In this document: positions 59,523 through 64,000 of the stretch, piece after piece
How positions within the stretch are numbered: the stretch's first letter is position 1
Layout: each line of letters begins with the position of its first letter
From: Mycoemilia scoparia
Taxonomy: Eukaryota; Kickxellomycota; Kickxellomycetes; Kickxellales; Kickxellaceae
Direction of reading: 5' to 3'
Assembly: GCA_027575805.1 (NCBI GenBank)
Contig: JANBPU010000020.1
Coordinates: 99,415-163,414 of the forward strand
Length of the DNA stretch: 64,000 nt
The notes under the pieces: model-generated
Database searches by the model: none
What the model was told of the DNA's origin: nothing
What the model saw: the letters and a program-made list of their open reading frames with translations, nothing else
Translations under genes and position numbers: made by a program

Positions 59523-60668
59523 ATGGCCTTCTTAAAGTCCCCCATACGCCTAAGTAGAATATCCCTTGCCTTTGTGGCCCTTTCCGTCCTTCTCCCTATT
59601 GTGCAGGCCCACGGCGGTGGTGCCAAAGTTGAGGAAGAGGTCGACCCTAAGGAGCTCGGCTGCTACGACAGTGGTGTCGATGAGTGGGACCGTGGTCTCC
59701 AAATTGGCGCTGTGTTTATCATCTTGGCCATATGCGCTCTTGGCGTCCTCACACCTGTCTTGACCCGTTATGTGTCGTGGATAAACGTCCCTCAAAGTCT
59801 GCTTGATACTGGAAAATTTTTTGGTGCTGGTGTCATCGTTGCTACCGCTTTGATCCATATGCTGGCTTCTTCTGGGGAGGCCTTTGAGGACCCCTGTGTT
59901 GGCGACCGTCTTGGTGACTACGAAGGCTGGCCTTTCTGTATCGCTATGTTGGCCATCTTGGCCATGCACCTTATGGAGTACCTGATGTCCGCACACTCGA
60001 TGAAATCTTGCAAGGCAAAGAATTTGGTAGGCGAGCCACCCTCCGACAAGCTAGCTGCTTCTGTCAACGATGATAACGGACAGGAGACTCCCAGCCATTC
60101 GATGATGCACCAGGGCCACACCCACCTCCACGGTGGCATTCCCGTGTCTTTTGACCATGATGACGAATCGATCGCAAATGCCCGCTTGCACACATCTACT
60201 TTGATCCTCGAACTTGGTATCGCTCTGCACTCTGTCATCATCGGCCTGTCTTTGGCCATTTCATCTGGCACTGAGTTCAAGACTCTTCTTATCGCTCTAA
60301 GCTTCCACCAGTTCTTTGAGGGTGTTGCTCTTGGTTCTCGTCTTGCCTCATTGAAGTACAAGAGGAACCCTTTCCTTCAGGCTCTTCTCAACGGCTGCTT
60401 CTTCATGATCACCACCCCCCTTGGCCAGGTTATTGGTATTGCAATCAGACAATCATATGCTCCTCGTGCCCCTTCAACGCTCCTCGCCCAGGGTGCTCTT
60501 GATGCTCTGAGCGGCGGTATCTTGCTTTACTCCGGTATCGTCAACTTCCTTGTAGAAGAGTTCACCAGCTCCAAATTCCATGATTTTTCCAGAATCCGCA
60601 AGGTCATCAGCTTCGCTGCCATGTACATTGGTGCTGGCGCTATGGCGCTTATCGGAAAGTGGGCCTAG
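59523..60668 (+). CDS. ZIP-family zinc transporter (Zrt1/2-like)
   Basis: Brings zinc, or iron, into the cytosol at the plasma membrane. Single exon, 381 aa. A signal sequence (about aa 1-29, ending VQAHG) precedes eight predicted membrane spans. The ZIP signatures are visible in spans 4 and 5: LGIALHSVIIGLSLA and LSFHQFFEGVALGSRLA, with metal-ligand His and Glu in place. The cytosolic loop between spans 3 and 4 is His-rich (HSMMHQGHTHLHGG), as in other zinc-regulated ZIPs. The last span ends GAGAMALIGKWA. In fungi such genes are usually induced when zinc is scarce. Confidence 0.93.
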   Translation: MAFLKSPIRLSRISLAFVALSVLLPIVQAHGGGAKVEEEVDPKELGCYDSGVDEWDRGLQIGAVFIILAICALGVLTPVLTRYVSWINVPQSLLDTGKFFGAGVIVATALIHMLASSGEAFEDPCVGDRLGDYEGWPFCIAMLAILAMHLMEYLMSAHSMKSCKAKNLVGEPPSDKLAASVNDDNGQETPSHSMMHQGHTHLHGGIPVSFDHDDESIANARLHTSTLILELGIALHSVIIGLSLAISSGTEFKTLLIALSFHQFFEGVALGSRLASLKYKRNPFLQALLNGCFFMITTPLGQVIGIAIRQSYAPRAPSTLLAQGALDALSGGILLYSGIVNFLVEEFTSSKFHDFSRIRKVISFAAMYIGAGAMALIGKWA

Positions 60669-61188
60669 TCGCATCAAGGCGCGTAAATAAAATACATTTC
60701 CTTTTATTGTCTAAATTATCTACTTCTATATTATCTGCCCTGGGGAATGGCATAATAGTGCAAGGAATTGGTGGGGATTCGTGTCTTTGGTAGTACGCGG
60801 GTGTACAGGTGTAGTGGCACGAGCTTGCGATGCCATTGTGTTCTTGTATAATCTTTCATCTTGTTAAACCTAATTTCTTTCTCTCCCTGTTTTTAATAAT
60901 TCAACAAATAAATAAATAGTAGTTATGCTTATTCCTGTTATAGAAAATTTACTATCTGATTTCTCGATGATTATCACTTGGTTTTATTAGCTTTAAAATG
61001 ATTGGAATTTTAAAAAAACAAACATCCTTGTGGTTGGACAAGTCTTGTAAACATGTGTGACTTCAATTTTATGGAACACCATTCCTGCTTATTATTATTA
61101 AACTAGATAAACAAGCAATAGATTCGAATTCTTGACCAATATCCGACACTGGGTGTTTCATGAAGTTTGCATGACCTTTGATTCTTTA
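60669..61188. other. Convergent intergenic region
   Basis: 520 AT-rich bases between the convergent ZIP and RRM-like genes. No gene seen. Confidence 0.5.
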
Positions 61189-61612
61189 TTAGACCTTATA
61201 ATCGATCAGTTGGATGTGAATAGGATTTTCGTTTGAAAGTTCTGGAATTATGTGTATGTTTCCTTTAGATAAAGTCTCCTTTGCCTGCTCATGTGTTTTG
61301 TATCGTATATATGCCACTCCAGAATTTTCCATTGTGAATGGATCCTATTGATAAAAATTATTTTTATTTACTAAATATTGATTACATGCAGACCATAATA
61401 TCCAGAGAGACAGTAACTGCAGTAATATACTAGCCCCCCATCAGTTGGGTACTGCTTTTACTTACTCTGACTATTTGCATTGAAACGATCTTTCCAAATT
61501 TTCCAAAGTAATCATACAGTGACATGGACGCCTTGAGGTTGGGAATATACCTAGGCCCGAATCTTAAAAGTAGTGTATGTGGTTTAGACTTTACAAATGC
61601 ACGTAAACTCAT
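61189..61612 (-). CDS. Small RRM-like protein (100 aa)
   Basis: Two exons, 61612-61466 and 61344-61189, join in phase (100 aa, ending IQLIDYKV). The frame reads as a compact RRM fold: a beta strand TLLLRFG, a helix with LYDYFGKFGKIVSMQIVR resembling the RNP region, then VAYIRYKTHEQAKETL, which fits the RNP1 strand and second helix. The final strand is IHIQLIDYKV. The aromatic residues expected for RNA stacking are only partly present. Likely a small RNA-binding protein, location unknown. It shares a 255-base divergent gap with the next gene. Confidence 0.65.
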
Positions 61613-61867
61613 GGGCGTATCTCAATATGGATCTTTAGTTTAAAAAGGATATATACAAAATTATATATGTTGTCTAATATGTATTGGTTTTTAGAATGAA
61701 GTTTTTATACCAGAACATTTTTATAGCTAGAGATTATTGTTATGGGATGGTGGAGTTTGTCTAGGTCTACATGGCAATGACGTTTGATAGCGAGATAGGC
61801 ACTCTTCTATCCCTTTTATCACAATTTTTCTACTCATTCTACCAGCTTATTTCACATTTTTGAGGAA
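61613..61867. promoter_or_regulatory. Short divergent promoter
   Basis: 255 bases separating the divergent RRM-like gene and the unknown membrane protein. AT-rich; no motif recognised. Confidence 0.5.
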
Positions 61868-63156
61868 ATGTCGTCGAGGGCGTTAGATATTATTGCCAAT
61901 CAGGTCAATCGTAGTAATGCAAGCGAGGAAGAGCGCAATGCGGTTGCTAAAGCACAAAGAAGGGTCAAGTTATTTGGTGAGGACATAAAAAAGTATTTAT
62001 ATATACCTTTTCGCCTAGCGTGCCCTGAATTTGGGCTAACAAACGATGGAAAGCTGAGCGATATATCTACCTTGTTAATCTACAATAGGATATACTGGCT
62101 TTATAGCTGGATCAGCACTGGGTTATTATATGGGTAAGTGGCTATTAGTCATGGTCAAAAGTAACAAAATAAAGTTTCAGCTAGTTACTAAATCGTGTTG
62201 TACTGAAAGTTCGAAAGCGGGGTGGCCCTTTGATAAGACTATTCATGAGTGCATGTAAGATTAAAAATTATGTATAGTCAAATATATGTCCTAAATTTTG
62301 AATATTTTACTAAACCTCTTTCTGCTTTATAGTTAATGGTGGTCTGTTCTTCAATGTCGGAAGTGTCATTGCAACCTTTCGCTCTCTAAAGCAATTTGAT
62401 GACAAAGAAAAATATCCATATATTCGACAGGCTATATTAGATGTACAGTAAGTTGCTTTACATATTCCGTACTCTGTCCATATATGTATTTATGAAATCT
62501 GATGTGATATACTGAAGGCACTTAATCATGGGAATCTTTGTAGAAGCGAAATGATGAAGTCAAGAGGCGTTGATCCAAAAAATCCCAACATGCCACCAGT
62601 TCTTCCATCCAGAAAGCCAGACTTTAATAGTCTCCCGCCTTCAAAACCAGCTGACAAGCAGGACGAGTGGGGGGTCAATGAGCAGACGTTCTCCGATTTA
62701 TCAAAGGATGAAAATGGTAAGAACCTCATTTATCTTTTGGCTTTATTTATCGCACCTTTATACATGTAAGGTATATGCAATGAACATAAAGTTGATTGTA
62801 TAGACATCTCTATGACTTTCTCATATTTTATCATACTAATAGCTCCGGGAGCTGAGAAGACTCCTGAAAAGAACAGATTCGATGCATGGGACAGGATTCG
62901 TAATCAAACAAGCAATGAAAGTGCTTGGGATAGAATACGTAGACAGAAGGCATCCAGTGGTCATTCCAACAATCAATCAATCAGTATTGACTCTGTGTAT
63001 GGCCAATATCAACATCCAAACATTACACCCGACTTTAGTTCAGATGATTCTGGTAGTGCAGAATATGATTTTCCCCGAACCAGAGAGGACTTTGAAAACG
63101 AAGGATCCCCAGCGAAAAAGAATATGTATGGTGATGCTGTCTATACTGATAGTTAA
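61868..63156 (+). CDS. Unrecognised small membrane protein with WDRIR repeats
   Basis: Supported coding exons: 61868-62133, 62333-62447, 62544-62716 and 62843-63156. The part between 62134 and 62332 is unresolved. A 17-nt exon (62238-62254) is one in-phase solution; a longer exon ending at 62254 fits coding sense but misses phase by one base with the visible donor. The N-terminus is helical, with a membrane segment around LLIYNRIYWLYSWISTGLLYG and another at GGLFFNVGSVIATF. The C-terminal part is soluble and carries two copies of a WDRIR motif (FDAWDRIRNQ and SAWDRIRRQK) and an acidic end. No family recognised. Confidence 0.55.
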
Positions 63157-63463
63157 AATCAGAGCATATTGCTAAAACTGTAATAAATGTTTGCCATTGT
63201 TGACAAAAAATCTTTGAAGCAAACATTAGTATGTATATGTTTATTAAAGTTAAATAGAGGGATAGTTATGATAAAACATTTTTCCAAATAAAAAATACTA
63301 TATAATTAAAATTGAGTATATAATCCCTGATAATATTAGGGGTGATTGGGTTTAATAACTATTTGGTGATGGATTTTTTTACCAGAATAAACACTGTTTA
63401 TAGAAAACCCAGTTTGCAAAATCTCACCAGTTGTTTCTGTGGCCTATCCTCATATTAATGGGC
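63157..63463. other. 3' flank of the WDRIR gene
   Basis: About 300 AT-rich bases between the last gene and MITE copy G. No feature seen. Confidence 0.45.
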
Positions 63464-63583
63464 ATTAGGGCAATAATTTTTGAAGGATAAATTTTGGTGA
63501 TGAAGATTATAGTGGCGATCACAGTCAAATGTATGTCCAGTTTTACTAGTGAACTTTCGCCCTTCAAAAATTATTACACATAT
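63464..63583. mobile_element. MITE-like element, subfamily 2 (copy G)
   Basis: 120 bp. GGGCAATAATTTTTGAAGGA on the left mirrors the right end CCTTCAAAAATTATTACACA. The interior GTCCAGTTTTACTAGTGAAC matches copies D to F. TA at both borders. Confidence 0.78.
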
Positions 63584-63831
63584 AACAATTATAGTTGAAT
63601 TAAACTTTATATATTTTTACCCATAAGTTTTATTAGTTTAATAGGCTTTTATTTAAAGTAAAGATTGATATTTAAAAAATAAAAATAAAGCTTTCTTTCT
63701 AGTTATAAATAAAAATTGTTTTATATTACTTTTATCTATGTTAATAAAAGACTATTCTGGCTTGGTTTTACAGGAAGAATTTCGCAGCTGCCACAAAGGC
63801 TTACAATAAATTATTAAGGACAGTGTTAAGT

Positions 63832-63999
63832 CTAACAAAAGGCTATATCAACAGGTCCTAGACATCTTGGACAAGGCCCGTGTTGCCAGTACCAGTTATT
63901 ATTAGGACATAGCAACTATTCTCCATATGACTGTCCTAAAGATGGTAACAAATACTGATAATTGCTTAGAACTAGGTTAGTATTCCCAACTGCATTAGA
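63832..63999 (-). pseudogene. Possible degraded coding remnant, truncated by window end
   Basis: The minus frame from the window end reads as protein-like text broken by one internal stop: NYQYLLPSLGQSYGE, stop, then LLCPNNNWYWQHGPCPRC with a C-x(12)-C-x2-C spacing, ending at a stop near 63834. The Cys pattern resembles a small zinc motif, perhaps from a retroelement, but no family could be named. Confidence 0.25.
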
Positions 64000-64000
64000 A

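Overview
This 64 kb window is nuclear DNA of a fungus. The genes carry short GT..AG introns (about 50-290 nt), and the proteins are typical fungal ones: a GPI-anchored Crh-type glucan-chitin transglycosylase, a Kre9/Knh1-type wall protein, a fungal GH18 chitinase with a CBM19-like module, a Mig1/CreA-type zinc-finger factor, MET2 and a fungal-type NADPH oxidase. Several proteins keep architectures that budding yeast has lost: BAR-PH-ArfGAP-ankyrin, NPL4 with a C-terminal NZF finger, a TrhO/TSTD2-like rhodanese, and an organelle-type ThrRS with an editing domain. Together these suggest an early-diverging, non-Dikarya fungus, perhaps Zoopagomycota/Kickxellomycotina. That placement is inference only.

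Layout. 0-14 kb: a large ArAE/DUF2421 membrane protein, an ACAP-type ArfGAP (10 exons), an unrecognised 288-aa protein divergent from it, and exportin-5/Msn5. 14.6-20.3 kb: tRNA-Arg(CCT), SRP72, a small secreted Gly-rich protein, and the Crh enzyme. 20.6-28.4 kb: an AAMP/Sqt1-like WD40 protein (9 exons; one intron holds an assembly gap bounded by perfect palindromes), a GH47 alpha-mannosidase and ThrRS. 29-37.6 kb: NPL4 (8 exons), the TrhO-like rhodanese, a mitochondrial coiled-coil membrane protein, and RAD4/XPC (9 exons). 39-51 kb: an unknown multipass membrane protein, the Mig1/CreA-like factor, chitinase, the Kre9-like protein and MET2. 53-64 kb: NADPH oxidase, an AYR1-like SDR (10 exons), a ZIP transporter, a 100-aa RRM-like protein and an unrecognised membrane protein.

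For most multi-exon genes the exons were joined by matching GT/AG sites and reading phase, and the full coding lengths come out as whole numbers of codons. By function the window combines wall remodelling (Crh, chitinase, Kre9-like), secretory-pathway and quality-control genes (SRP72, GH47, NPL4, ArfGAP), nuclear transport and repair (exportin-5, RAD4), organelle translation and tRNA modification (ThrRS, TrhO-like), and metabolism or transport (MET2, AYR1-like, ZIP). These are independent genes and not a cluster.

The clearest unlisted structure is a family of seven 108-127 bp MITE-like elements. They share a terminal inverted repeat whose core is about ATAATTTTTGAAGGGTGA, sit next to TA dinucleotides, and fall into two internal-sequence subfamilies. 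One lies inside an intron of the rhodanese gene and two lie just upstream of RAD4. No prokaryote-style system, CRISPR array or complete autonomous transposon was seen.
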